From Actinomycetota bacterium (GTDB taxonomy: Bacteria; Actinomycetota; UBA4738; HRBIN12): a stretch of DNA of 10,830 bases. The notes below the pieces were generated by a model. The model was not told the origin of the DNA, made no database searches, and saw nothing but the letters and a program-made list of their open reading frames with translations. The position numbers were made by a program, and so were the translations under genes. Position 1 is the first letter of the stretch. Every line of letters starts with the position of its first letter. The stretch is from contig VAYX01000062.1 in the NCBI GenBank assembly GCA_005885325.1, forward strand, positions 9,120-19,949, written 5' to 3'. This document shows, one piece after another, positions 1 to 6,077 of the stretch.

Positions 1-130
1 CCCCACAGAACTTCACGGCAGGAGCATTCGGTTCGCCGCAGGAGGGGCAGATCTGCGCCAATGGTGACCCGCACTCCCCGCAGAACTTCCGAGCGGCTTC
101 GTTCTCCGACCCGCACGCCGGGCAGTCCAT
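1..130 (-). CDS. Double zinc ribbon protein, N-terminal part (left edge cuts it)
   Basis: The first 43 codons are visible, and the gene continues past the left edge. The translation starts MDCPACGSENEAARKFCGE and holds two consecutive zinc ribbons: C3-x2-C6 with C17-x2-C20, and C28-x2-C31 with C42 followed by the cut. The repeated CPxCG...KFCGxCG pattern is the double zinc ribbon found at the N-terminus of many actinobacterial and Chloroflexi proteins, often in front of a class III nucleotide cyclase domain and a large AAA-type ATPase region. That downstream part is not visible, so the cyclase idea is an inference. The ATG is supported by GGGGAGG (135-141) four bases upstream. The gene is divergent from etfB, and the 127 bases between the two starts must hold both promoters. 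I found no convincing sigma-70 box there; the palindrome TTCCGGAA at 193-200 and a direct repeat of CTTCCGG (179-185, 192-198) are the only features noted. Confidence 0.78.
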   Translation of the reverse strand, partial: MDCPACGSENEAARKFCGECGSPLAQICPSCGEPNAPAVKFCG

Positions 131-134
131 CGCA

Positions 135-141
135 CCTCCCC
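135..141 (-). promoter_or_regulatory. Shine-Dalgarno site of the zinc ribbon gene
   Basis: The minus strand reads GGGGAGG here, four bases before the ATG at 130-128. It is a strong match to the anti-SD sequence and fixes the start of a gene whose stop lies outside the window. Confidence 0.6.
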
Positions 142-245
142 AGGAGCGCTAGCGGCACCTTTGACCTGCGAAGCGTAGCTTCCGGCGGGACCTTCCGGAA
201 AGGATGCCCTCTGCCGGCTTGTATCCTCCGTCTGGCCATCCAACC

Positions 246-250
246 GAGGA
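246..250 (+). promoter_or_regulatory. Shine-Dalgarno site that selects the TTG start of etfB
   Basis: GAGGA lies seven bases before the TTG at 258. The competing in-frame ATG at 204 has AAAGG only one base away and would add 18 residues with no counterpart in EtfB proteins. The site therefore favours TTG. Confidence 0.6.
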
Positions 251-257
251 TCGCGCC

Positions 258-1025
258 TTGAACCTCGTTGTCCTAGTGAAGTACGTGCCGGAACCGCAAG
301 GGATCCCCACGCTCGGCGAGGACTTCCTGGTCGTGCGGGAAGGCGTCGAGGGCGCCCTGGACCCGGGGGACGAGTATGCGGTCGAGGCCGCGCTCCAGCT
401 CGTGGAGGCGCACGGCGGCGACGTGGCCCTGGTCTCGATGGGCCCGGAGGGCGCGATGGCCGCCCTCCGGCGGGGGCTGTCCATGGGGGCCGACCGGGGA
501 GTCTTAGTCACGGACCCCGTGCTTCGAGGTGCCGACATCCTCGTCACGGCGCGGGTCCTGGCCGCGGCCGTCCGCCGCGGGGACTACGACCTCGTGCTTG
601 CCGGCGTCGAGTCCACCGACGGCTCCACCGGGACGCTGCCGATGACCGTCGCGGAGCTCCTGGAGATCCCCTCCGCAACGTTCGCGCGGAAGGTCGAAGT
701 GATTGACGGCTCGCTCCGCGCCGAACGGCAGACCGAAGCGGGGTACGACGTCGTGGAGTCGCCGCTCCCCGCGCTCGCCACCGTGACCGGCAGCGCGGCG
801 GAGCCCCGCTATCCAACGTTGAAGGGGATCATGCAGTCCAAGCAGAAGCCGGTGGAGCAGCTCTCCGTCGCGGACCTGGGGCTGTCGACCGAGGACATGG
901 AGTCGTCCCAGCAGGTCGCCTCGGTCAAGGCGGCCACGGTGAAGGGGCCCGGCGAGGTCATCGAGGCCGGCGACGAGGCGGCGTCCCGCATCGCGGACAT
1001 CCTGGCCGACGCCAAGGTCATCTGA
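258..1025 (+). CDS. etfB: Electron transfer flavoprotein, beta subunit
   Basis: EtfB pairs with EtfA to form a soluble FAD-binding heterodimer that accepts electrons from acyl-CoA dehydrogenases and passes them to the quinone pool through ETF:quinone oxidoreductase. The product is 255 residues, normal for the family. It begins MNLVVLVKYVPEP, the standard N-terminal strand. The AMP-binding loop is seen as D121-G-S-T-G125, and the late signature reads PRYPTLKGIMQSKQKP, with K189-G-I-M192. The loop differs slightly from the common DGDTGQVG form, with TLP after the glycine. The TTG start is chosen because it gives the canonical N-terminus and has GAGGA seven bases upstream; an ATG at 204 is the alternative. 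It is the first gene of the plus-strand run and ends three bases before etfA. No acyl-CoA dehydrogenase is visible here, so the electron donor is unknown. Nothing marks it as a bifurcating ETF. Confidence 0.95.
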   Translation: MNLVVLVKYVPEPQGIPTLGEDFLVVREGVEGALDPGDEYAVEAALQLVEAHGGDVALVSMGPEGAMAALRRGLSMGADRGVLVTDPVLRGADILVTARVLAAAVRRGDYDLVLAGVESTDGSTGTLPMTVAELLEIPSATFARKVEVIDGSLRAERQTEAGYDVVESPLPALATVTGSAAEPRYPTLKGIMQSKQKPVEQLSVADLGLSTEDMESSQQVASVKAATVKGPGEVIEAGDEAASRIADILADAKVI

Positions 1026-1028
1026 GCC

Positions 1029-1988
1029 ATGGCGAAGGTCTGGGTCTACGCCGAGGTCGGACCGGACGGACCGCATCCTGCCTCGCTCGAGCTCCTCACG
1101 AAGGCGAGGTCCATCGCCGACACCGTGGAGGCGGTGGCGCTGGGCCCGGGCGCCACCCAAACCGCGGTGGCGCTGGGGGATCATGGGGCGCAGACGGTCT
1201 TCGCCTCCGACGACCCGGTCTACGCCGAATACCTGGCCCAGCCGGCGGCCCACGCGCTGGTCGGCCTGATCGAGGAACACCGGCCGAACATGGTCCTGTT
1301 CGCCACGACGTACGACTCCAGGGACGTGGCCGGACGGGTCCAGGCCAGGACGGGTTCGACCCTCATGAGCAACGCGACCGACGTCCTCTCCCTCGACCGG
1401 GTCCAGACGCAGATCTTCGGTGGGGCGACGGTCGTCGACGTCGAGCTGTCAGGTCCGGATCCGAAGCTCGTGTTGGTGCGCCCCAAGTCGTTCCCCGCCG
1501 AGCCGGCCGGGGGGACCGCGGATGTCGTGGAGGTGAACGCCGAGATCCCCGAGGATCGGAAGCGAGCCAGGCGGGCCGAGCGGCATGAGGAGGCCGCGGC
1601 CGGGCCGAAGCTCGAGGAGGCGCGGGTCGTGATCGCCGGAGGGCGGGGCCTTCAGGACCCGGCCAACTTCGCCATCCTGGAGGAGCTGGCATCGGCCATC
1701 GGGAGCGCGGCCGTGGGGGCGACCCGGGCCGTGGTGGACGCGGGATGGGTCCCGTACAGCTACCAGGTCGGGCAGACGGGGAAGACCGTGAAGCCCGACG
1801 TCTACATCGCTGTAGGCATCAGCGGCGCCACGCAGCACCTGGTGGGGATGAAGGGATCGAAGCGGATCGTGGCCATCAACAAGGACCCCGACGCCCCCAT
1901 CTTCAAGCTCGCCGACCTGGGTGTGGTGGGCGACGCGCTGAAGGTGGTCCCCAAGCTCATCGAGGAGATCAAGGCCCGAAAGCCATGA
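1029..1988 (+). CDS. etfA: Electron transfer flavoprotein, alpha subunit
   Basis: EtfA holds the FAD in its C-terminal domain and completes the heterodimer with EtfB. The product is 319 residues, typical for the family. The N-terminal domain (about 1-185) is the variable ETF fold. The C-terminal FAD domain (about 200-315) carries the expected landmarks: VIAGGRGLQDPANF, then VGATRAVVDAGWVPYSYQ with the conserved R233, Q246-VGQTGKT253 and S265-GATQH270 facing the isoalloxazine, and AINKDPDAPIFKLADLG near the end. A charged, Ala/Glu/Arg-rich linker (about 170-195) joins the domains. The ATG at 1029 lies three bases after the etfB stop, so the subunits are probably made in step. Its TGA shares bases with the ATG of the next gene (ATGA, 1985-1988), tying flavoprotein and folate genes into one transcript. 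Confidence 0.96.
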   Translation: MAKVWVYAEVGPDGPHPASLELLTKARSIADTVEAVALGPGATQTAVALGDHGAQTVFASDDPVYAEYLAQPAAHALVGLIEEHRPNMVLFATTYDSRDVAGRVQARTGSTLMSNATDVLSLDRVQTQIFGGATVVDVELSGPDPKLVLVRPKSFPAEPAGGTADVVEVNAEIPEDRKRARRAERHEEAAAGPKLEEARVVIAGGRGLQDPANFAILEELASAIGSAAVGATRAVVDAGWVPYSYQVGQTGKTVKPDVYIAVGISGATQHLVGMKGSKRIVAINKDPDAPIFKLADLGVVGDALKVVPKLIEEIKARKP

Positions 1989-3778
1989 CGCCCCGCCCGG
2001 CGATCAGCGCCAGGTTCGACGACTCGCGGCCGGGGCATGAGCGCTCGTTCCGCCTCACCCGGCAGGTCGGGGTGATCGAGGCCCGTGATCTCGACGAGGT
2101 CGAACCGGCGCTCGATCTGGTGGAGGAGTCGGCGCGGCGCGGCCGATGGGCGGCGGGGTTCGTGGCGTACGAGGCCGCGCCGGGCCTGGACCCGGCACTG
2201 GCGGTCCGGGGGCGGGATCCCGGCGACCCCTTCGCCCCGCTTCCGCTCCTGTGGTTCGCCATCTTCGAGGGACGGGAGGACGTTCCACCGTTCGAGCCCG
2301 TCCCCGACGACGGCGCATCCGCCGATGACGTTGTGTGGACGCCCTCGATCGACCGAGCCCGGTACGACGCATCGGTGGCCGCGATCCGCGAGCGGATCGC
2401 GGCCGGCGACACGTACCAGGTGAACTACACGTTCCGGCTGCGCGCCCAGCTCAACGGGGATGAACGCGACCTGTACCGCGACCTCTGCATGGCCCAGCGC
2501 GGCGGCTACGCGGCCCACCTGTCGGGGGGCTCGTTCGGCGTGCTGTCGGCGTCCCCAGAGCTGTTCTTTCGGATCGACGGGGAGCGGATAACCATGCGTC
2601 CGATGAAGGGCACGGCCCCACGAGGCCGGTGGCCGGAGGAGGACGAGGAGAACGCGGCTCGGCTGGCGTCTTCCACCAAGGACCGGGCGGAGAACGCCAT
2701 GGTTGTCGACCTGCTGCGGAGCGACCTCGGCCGCATCTCCGTGCCGGGCACGGTGCGGGCGAATCGGCTGTTCGAGGCGGAGCGCTACGAGACCGTGTGG
2801 CAGCTGACCTCGACCGTTCGATCCACGCTTCGCCCCGGCGTGTCTCTGGCCGACGCGTTCCGCGCGCTCTTCCCCAGCGGCTCGGTGACCGGGGCCCCCA
2901 AGGTCTCCACGATGCGGCTCATCGCCGGGCTCGAGGACGCTCCCCGCGGCCCGTACTGCGGCGCGATCGGCTACCTCGCGCCACCCGGGAGCGGCGAGTC
3001 GAGGGCGAACTTCAACGTGGCCATCCGCACGATGGTCCATGACCGGCAGACCGGGCTGGCCGAGTTCGGCGTCGGCGGCGGGATCACGTACGACTCCTCC
3101 GCCGCGGGCGAGTTCGACGAGGCGGTGGCCAAGGCTCGAGTGCTGACGTCGCGCCGGCCCCGGTTCGAGCTGTTCGAGACCCTCCGCCACCAGCCCGCAT
3201 CGGGGTTCCGTCATCTCCCCGAGCACCTGGCCCGCCTGGATGCCTCGGCCCGCTACTTCGGATTCGCATTCGTACCGGCCGATGCCGAGGCCGCCCTGGA
3301 GAAGGCGGTGGCCGAGCTGGGCGGGGTCGAGGGGCGGGTCCGGCTCGTGCTGGCGCGAGACGGGTCGGTTCGGATCGAGCTCCTCGAATCACGGCCGGTG
3401 GCCCGTGGACCCGTCCGCGTGGCCATCCATCCCCGGCCCGTGGATCCCTCGGACGTCTGGCTGTATCACAAGACCACGCTGCGGGGTCCGTACGAACGCC
3501 GACGCGACGATCGCCCGGACGTGGACGACGTCGTGCTGGTGAACGACCGGGGCGAGGTGACGGAGTCCACCATCGCGAACGTGGCGGTCAAGCTCGCGGG
3601 GGAATGGTTCACCCCCCCGCTCGGATCGGGATTGCTCGCGGGAACCTATCGAGCCGTGCTCCTCCGAGAGGGGCGGGTCCGCGAGCGCCCGATCCGGGTC
3701 GAGGAGCTCGGTGACGCGGGCGGCCTGGCCCTCGTCAGCTCGGTTCGGGGGTGGCGTCCGGCGGTGCTGGTCCCGTGA
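1985..3778 (+). CDS. pabB: Fused aminodeoxychorismate synthase component I and aminodeoxychorismate lyase (PabB-PabC)
   Basis: One protein of 597 residues covers two steps of p-aminobenzoate synthesis for folate. Residues about 1-395 form the chorismate-utilising domain: G141-DTYQVNYT, SPELFFR, P206-M-K-G-T210 with K208 at the position of the active lysine of PabB, the family motif P297-SGSVTGAPK306, and G364-GGITYDS371 near the substrate pocket. The lysine places it with aminodeoxychorismate synthases (anthranilate synthases do not conserve it). Residues about 396-597 are a class IV PLP lyase of the PabC type: FELFETLR, HLPEHLARLDASARYFGF, the probable PLP lysine K496 in LYHKTTLRGPY, E527 in EVTESTIAN, and GSGLLAGTYR. 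Such fusions are known in several bacteria. The glutamine amidotransferase partner PabA is not in the window, so ammonia supply must come from elsewhere. The start is the ATG overlapping the etfA stop; an upstream frame extension to 1745 is only a shadow of etfA. Confidence 0.93.
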   Translation: MTPRPAISARFDDSRPGHERSFRLTRQVGVIEARDLDEVEPALDLVEESARRGRWAAGFVAYEAAPGLDPALAVRGRDPGDPFAPLPLLWFAIFEGREDVPPFEPVPDDGASADDVVWTPSIDRARYDASVAAIRERIAAGDTYQVNYTFRLRAQLNGDERDLYRDLCMAQRGGYAAHLSGGSFGVLSASPELFFRIDGERITMRPMKGTAPRGRWPEEDEENAARLASSTKDRAENAMVVDLLRSDLGRISVPGTVRANRLFEAERYETVWQLTSTVRSTLRPGVSLADAFRALFPSGSVTGAPKVSTMRLIAGLEDAPRGPYCGAIGYLAPPGSGESRANFNVAIRTMVHDRQTGLAEFGVGGGITYDSSAAGEFDEAVAKARVLTSRRPRFELFETLRHQPASGFRHLPEHLARLDASARYFGFAFVPADAEAALEKAVAELGGVEGRVRLVLARDGSVRIELLESRPVARGPVRVAIHPRPVDPSDVWLYHKTTLRGPYERRRDDRPDVDDVVLVNDRGEVTESTIANVAVKLAGEWFTPPLGSGLLAGTYRAVLLREGRVRERPIRVEELGDAGGLALVSSVRGWRPAVLVP

Positions 3779-4020
3779 GCGAGCCCAAGCGCTACCCGAC
3801 GGATCCTCGCGTGATCACGGTCCACCTCGGGCAGTTCACCCGGGAGCATGCGAACACGATCGCCGGCCGGCTCGAGGAAGCCGGCATCGTGTGGTGGTAC
3901 AAGGAGCCCGGGTCGATCAGCAGGATCTGGGAGTACGGCGTTCGCCTGTTCGTGGACCGTGACCGCCTGGCGGAGGCCCGGGCCATCGTCGCCGCGGTCC
4001 TGGACGAAGGGTCGGCCTAG
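3775..4020 (+). CDS. Small conserved-looking protein of unknown function, 81 residues
   Basis: I do not recognise this protein with certainty. The GTG start overlaps the pabB stop (GTGA, 3775-3778), which strongly suggests translational coupling and is why I prefer it to the ATG at 3751 inside pabB. The product has a strand (RVITVHLGQF), a helix with EHANTIAGRLEEAGI, a Trp/Tyr-rich stretch (WWYKEPG, residues 40-46), a strand YGVRLFVD, and a C-terminal helix DRLAEARAIVAAVLDE. This strand-helix-strand-strand-helix order and the LEEAGI...A..I pattern resemble small ferredoxin-like proteins such as the DUF2007 group, but that is only a resemblance. There is no signal peptide or membrane segment, so it should be cytosolic. 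Its stop shares a CTAG with the stop of the convergent zinc ribbon gene. Reading-frame quality (G/C at third positions, coupling) makes a real gene likely; the function is unknown. Confidence 0.75.
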   Translation: MSEPKRYPTDPRVITVHLGQFTREHANTIAGRLEEAGIVWWYKEPGSISRIWEYGVRLFVDRDRLAEARAIVAAVLDEGSA

Positions 4021-4199
4021 GGCTCGCCCCCGCCCGCCGACGATGGCTCCCCCGGCCAGGCGTGCGGGCGCATCCGATCCTCGTCGAGCGGGCACGCGCA
4101 CAGGGGGCAACGCGGCGGTTCCTCGTAGACCAGGACCACGCGCTCGCAGAAGGGGCACTCGGCCTCACGCATGGCGGGTGGGTGCGTATCGGCTGGCAT
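4017..4199 (-). CDS. Small zinc ribbon protein, 60 residues
   Basis: The product has two CxxC knuckles, C15-PFC18 and C31-PLC34, separated by 12 residues, followed by an extra C36 in CPLCACPLDEDR. This is a minimal zinc ribbon that would bind one zinc, and nothing else of known function is visible. The acidic, proline-rich C-terminus ends GEPSSAGGGEP and looks unstructured. Two starts are possible: ATG at 4199 (60 residues) and ATG at 4172 (51 residues). Neither has a good Shine-Dalgarno site, so the start is uncertain, while both keep the zinc ribbon whole. It is the last gene of the leftward group and converges on the 81-residue gene; the two stops overlap in one CTAG. Possible roles (nucleic-acid binding, metal storage, partner in a complex) cannot be separated from the sequence. 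Confidence 0.6.
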   Translation of the reverse strand: MPADTHPPAMREAECPFCERVVLVYEEPPRCPLCACPLDEDRMRPHAWPGEPSSAGGGEP

Positions 4200-4315
4200 C
4201 CGGTCAGACCGCCGGTTGGGGGGGAGCGGTCACGCATTGATTGTCGGTTCGGGACTGGCCCGCCTTTACCAGGCCGTTATCGCCCGGCCGGGCCGGCCGT
4301 GGGGCCATCGGGTGA

Positions 4316-4341
4316 CGGTCCCGCCCGCCCCGGCCGGACCG
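4316..4341 (-). terminator. GC-rich hairpin just after the 68-residue gene
   Basis: CGGTCC (4316-4321) and GGACCG (4336-4341) can pair around a 14-base GC-rich loop. The stem begins four bases after the stop codon of the gene on the minus strand, a usual place for a terminator. There is no T-run after it, so it is at most a U-less terminator or an mRNA 3'-end stabiliser. Several GGCCGG blocks nearby could form competing stems. Confidence 0.3.
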
Positions 4342-4344
4342 AGG

Positions 4345-4551
4345 TCAGGCTGCCTGCTTCCGGGACTTCCGCTTGCCGCGCGAGATGTACTCGTGGACCG
4401 GCTCGTGCTGCCAGCAATGGTCGAACCGGTTGTACTTCGACAGTTTGGTGCTGCACCCGGGAGTGGCGCACACGCGCCCCTCCCCATAGGTCCGATTGGC
4501 CCTCGGGAGCTCGCGGACGCGGCCCCCGCGGTAGACCGATTCCTCTGACAT
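4345..4551 (-). CDS. Small Cys/His protein, 68 residues, uncharacterised
   Basis: The protein starts MSEESVYRGGRVRELPRAN and has a compact Cys/His cluster at residues about 28-49: VCATPGCSTKLSKYN, then FDHCWQHEP. The order C-x4-C-x13-C-x2-H is compatible with a single treble-clef-like or small zinc-binding knuckle, similar to short uncharacterised proteins that I associate with actinobacteria. The tail is basic (ISRGKRKSRKQAA), which would suit contact with nucleic acid. I chose the ATG at 4551 because GGGGGAG ends five bases before it; a GTG at 4566 would add five residues and overlap that site. It follows the acetyltransferase gene after 127 bases containing two nested inverted repeats, so it may have its own promoter or leader. 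I infer metal binding from the residues; no specific role is known. Confidence 0.7.
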   Translation of the reverse strand: MSEESVYRGGRVRELPRANRTYGEGRVCATPGCSTKLSKYNRFDHCWQHEPVHEYISRGKRKSRKQAA

Positions 4552-4594
4552 CTTCACTCCCCCCACGTGGACGGCCCTTACTGCCGGGCTTCAG

Positions 4595-4655
4595 GGTCTC
4601 CAGGTATTCGAACCGTTCCGGGCCGCGGTTCGTTCCCGGTGGGGGGGATGAGACC
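4595..4655. repeat. Nested inverted repeats between acetyltransferase and 68-residue gene
   Basis: The outer arms are GGTCTC (4595-4600) and GAGACC (4650-4655), both perfect. Inside them lies a perfect dyad, CGAACCG (4609-4615) and CGGTTCG (4626-4632), with a 10-base spacer. On the minus strand this sits after the acetyltransferase stop and 58 to 104 bases before the next ATG. It could be a folded leader or 3' end, or the inner dyad could be an operator for a dimeric repressor (17 bases between half-site centres). The GGTTCGAATACC stretch looks like a tRNA T-loop, but no cloverleaf can be drawn. Confidence 0.45.
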
Positions 4656-4678
4656 TCGATGACGGTGGATCGGGGCCC

Positions 4679-5167
4679 TCAGTCCTCCGAGAGCCGCTGG
4701 ACCAGGGCTTTCGTCCCCTGGGTCATCTGCACGACCCTGGGGGTGAACCCCAGGCCCTCCCAGAAGGCCATGGCCCCCTGGTTGGGGGCGAAGGTCTTGA
4801 GCTCGACCCACTCCACCCCCATCTCGCCGGCGAAGCGGGCGGCCTCCTGCACCAGGGCCCGGCCCACGCCCCGGCCGCGGTACCCGGTCCTGACCACGAC
4901 CCCGGAGAGCTCCAGGGCCCGCTCGTCTGAGAATCGCGACGGGATCCTGACCTCCCCGTAGGCCATCCCCACGATCTCCCCCTCGTCCTCGGCCACCAGG
5001 ACCACCGCGTTCTCCGTCTTCATGGCTTCCTGGTACTTCGCCCCCACCTCGTCGTAGAAGCCGGGGCGAGGCGTGAACACCCGCCAGTCGCTCTGCATCC
5101 GGTCGAGTTCCTGGAACAGTGCCACGAGGGCCGGGACGTCCTCGGGGGTGGCCTGCCTGACCTTCAC
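4679..5167 (-). CDS. GNAT-family N-acetyltransferase
   Basis: The 162-residue protein has the complete single-domain GNAT fold that transfers acetyl from acetyl-CoA to an amine. It opens with VRQATPEDVPALVALFQEL (strand 1 and helix 1). The acetyl-CoA pyrophosphate loop is R97-G-R-G100-V-G102 within VVVRTGYRGRGVGRALV (motif A). The late helix and strand N129-QGAMAFWEGLGF close the site (motif B). The acceptor cannot be told from the sequence; small amines, antibiotics or protein N-termini are all possible. The start is a GTG, read from GGAGG at 5173-5177 with five bases between, and that site overlaps the TAG of the hydratase gene upstream (TAGGAGG). The two are therefore probably translationally coupled, and the acetyltransferase would be made whenever the hydratase is. 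Confidence 0.92.
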   Translation of the reverse strand: MKVRQATPEDVPALVALFQELDRMQSDWRVFTPRPGFYDEVGAKYQEAMKTENAVVLVAEDEGEIVGMAYGEVRIPSRFSDERALELSGVVVRTGYRGRGVGRALVQEAARFAGEMGVEWVELKTFAPNQGAMAFWEGLGFTPRVVQMTQGTKALVQRLSED

Positions 5168-5172
5168 GGTGT

Positions 5173-5177
5173 CCTCC
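5173..5177 (-). promoter_or_regulatory. Shine-Dalgarno site overlapping the hydratase stop
   Basis: GGAGG on the minus strand shares its first base with the TAG stop codon of the hydratase (TAGGAGG). It decides the GTG start at 5167 and implies coupling of the two genes. Confidence 0.6.
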
Positions 5178-5950
5178 TACCTGCCGGTGAAGCGCGGTTC
5201 GCGCTTCTCCAGGAAGGCTGCCACGCCCTCCTTCTGGTCGGCGGTGTCGAACAGCCCAACGAACGCGTCGCGCTCAACCCCTAGGCCCCGTCGCAGCTCG
5301 CCGAGCGCGGCGGCATTCAGCGCCTCCTTGGCCGCTGCGAGCGCGAGGGTCGGGCCGTTCGCGTATCGCAGGGCGGCCTCGGTCGCCTCCTCTCGCACCT
5401 TGCCCGAAGGGCTCACCCGGTCGACCAGCCCCATGGCCAGGGCGTCGTCAGCGCCGATGCGCCGGCCCGAATAGATCAGATCGCGGGCCCGGGCCAGGCC
5501 GACCAATCGGGGGAGGCGCTGGGTTCCGCCGGCGCCGGGGATGATGCCGAGGGCGATCTCGGGCTGCCCGAGCGTGGCGTCCCGTGCAGCGAAGCGGAAG
5601 TCGCAGGCCAGGGCGAGCTCGCATCCGCCGCCCAGGCAATAACCCTCGATCGCCGCGATCGTGACCTTCGGCATCTCCTCCAGCAGGGTCAGGGCGTCGC
5701 CGAGCGCCGAGACGACCGGTCGAACGTCCCCCCGGCTCAGCTGCGCGACCTCCTTGAGGTCCGCACCGGCGGCGAAGGTCTTCGGCCCGCCCCACACCAC
5801 GACGGCGCGAACATCGTCCCGCCGTCCGGCCTCGACCACCGAGTCGCGGAGCTCGTCCGATACCTGTCGGCTGAGGGCATTGGCCGGCGGGCGCTCCAGC
5901 CTGATGGTGGCCACCGGGCCCTCGAGCTCCAACCGGACGAACTCAGCCAT
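5177..5950 (-). CDS. Enoyl-CoA hydratase/isomerase (crotonase family)
   Basis: The 257-residue cytosolic enzyme belongs to the crotonase family and most likely hydrates 2-enoyl-CoA in beta-oxidation or in degradation of branched amino acids. The oxyanion-hole stretch is F59-AAGADLKE, and the main signature is GYCLGGGCELALACDFRFA followed by GQPEIALGIIPGAGGTQRL. Both catalytic acids of true hydratases are present: E111 (Glu144 of rat mitochondrial hydratase) and E131 (Glu164). The family C-terminus EGVAAFLEKREPRFTGR is intact. I chose the ATG at 5950 because it gives the canonical N-terminus and has GGGAG nine bases upstream; a longer open frame to 6250 runs across the promoter of the divergent Fur gene and is not coding. 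The gene probably leads a leftward transcript with the acetyltransferase. The exact acyl-CoA substrate is not evident. Confidence 0.95.
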   Translation of the reverse strand: MAEFVRLELEGPVATIRLERPPANALSRQVSDELRDSVVEAGRRDDVRAVVVWGGPKTFAAGADLKEVAQLSRGDVRPVVSALGDALTLLEEMPKVTIAAIEGYCLGGGCELALACDFRFAARDATLGQPEIALGIIPGAGGTQRLPRLVGLARARDLIYSGRRIGADDALAMGLVDRVSPSGKVREEATEAALRYANGPTLALAAAKEALNAAALGELRRGLGVERDAFVGLFDTADQKEGVAAFLEKREPRFTGR

Positions 5951-6038
5951 CGCGTCGCTCTCCCACGGCAGGCCTATCTTTCCAGACCCGGCGGCCATCC
6001 CACGCCCGTTCGCGGAGCGCCGGGCCTCGCCCCTGCCA

Positions 6039-6069
6039 TTGTCTTGCAGGTGCAACAAGATGCTACAAT
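6039..6069 (+). promoter_or_regulatory. Promoter of the Fur-family gene, probably leaderless
   Basis: An extended -10 box, TGC-TACAAT, lies at 6061-6069. A partial -35 box, TTGTCT, lies at 6039-6044 with a 19-base spacer. Transcription would begin near 6075-6078, at or beside the GTG at 6078, so the mRNA may have no leader. This stretch is visibly more A/T-rich than its surroundings. Confidence 0.5.
6044..6055. promoter_or_regulatory. Palindrome in the Fur-family promoter, likely metal-regulator operator
   Basis: TTGCA-GG-TGCAA is a perfect dyad lying between the -35 and -10 boxes. A direct repeat TGCAACAA / TGCTACAA (6051-6058, 6061-6068) extends it into the -10. Fur-family proteins often bind A/T-rich dyads of TGCAA type and repress their own genes. 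Autoregulation, and possibly control of the divergent hydratase, is inferred. Confidence 0.45.
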
Positions 6070-6077
6070 CCACTGCC

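Noticed and set aside
204..257. ATG start of etfB at 204
   Set aside because: It adds 18 residues unlike the family, its ribosome site is too close, and TTG 258 has correct spacing and gives the canonical N-terminus.
1802..3226. Long minus-strand open frame (474 codons)
   Set aside because: It is antisense to etfA and pabB-pabC, whose motifs are clear. The frame has no recognisable domain or ribosome site.
4595..4655. Possible tRNA (GGTTCGAATACC resembles a T-loop)
   Set aside because: The 5-base T stem does not pair, the acceptor arms are only six bases over a 61-base span, and no anticodon arm can be drawn.
4062..4961. Plus-strand open frame across the small zinc proteins and the acetyltransferase
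   Set aside because: It opposes three minus-strand genes with real motifs and ribosome sites. Its translation is Arg/Pro/Ser-rich and resembles nothing.
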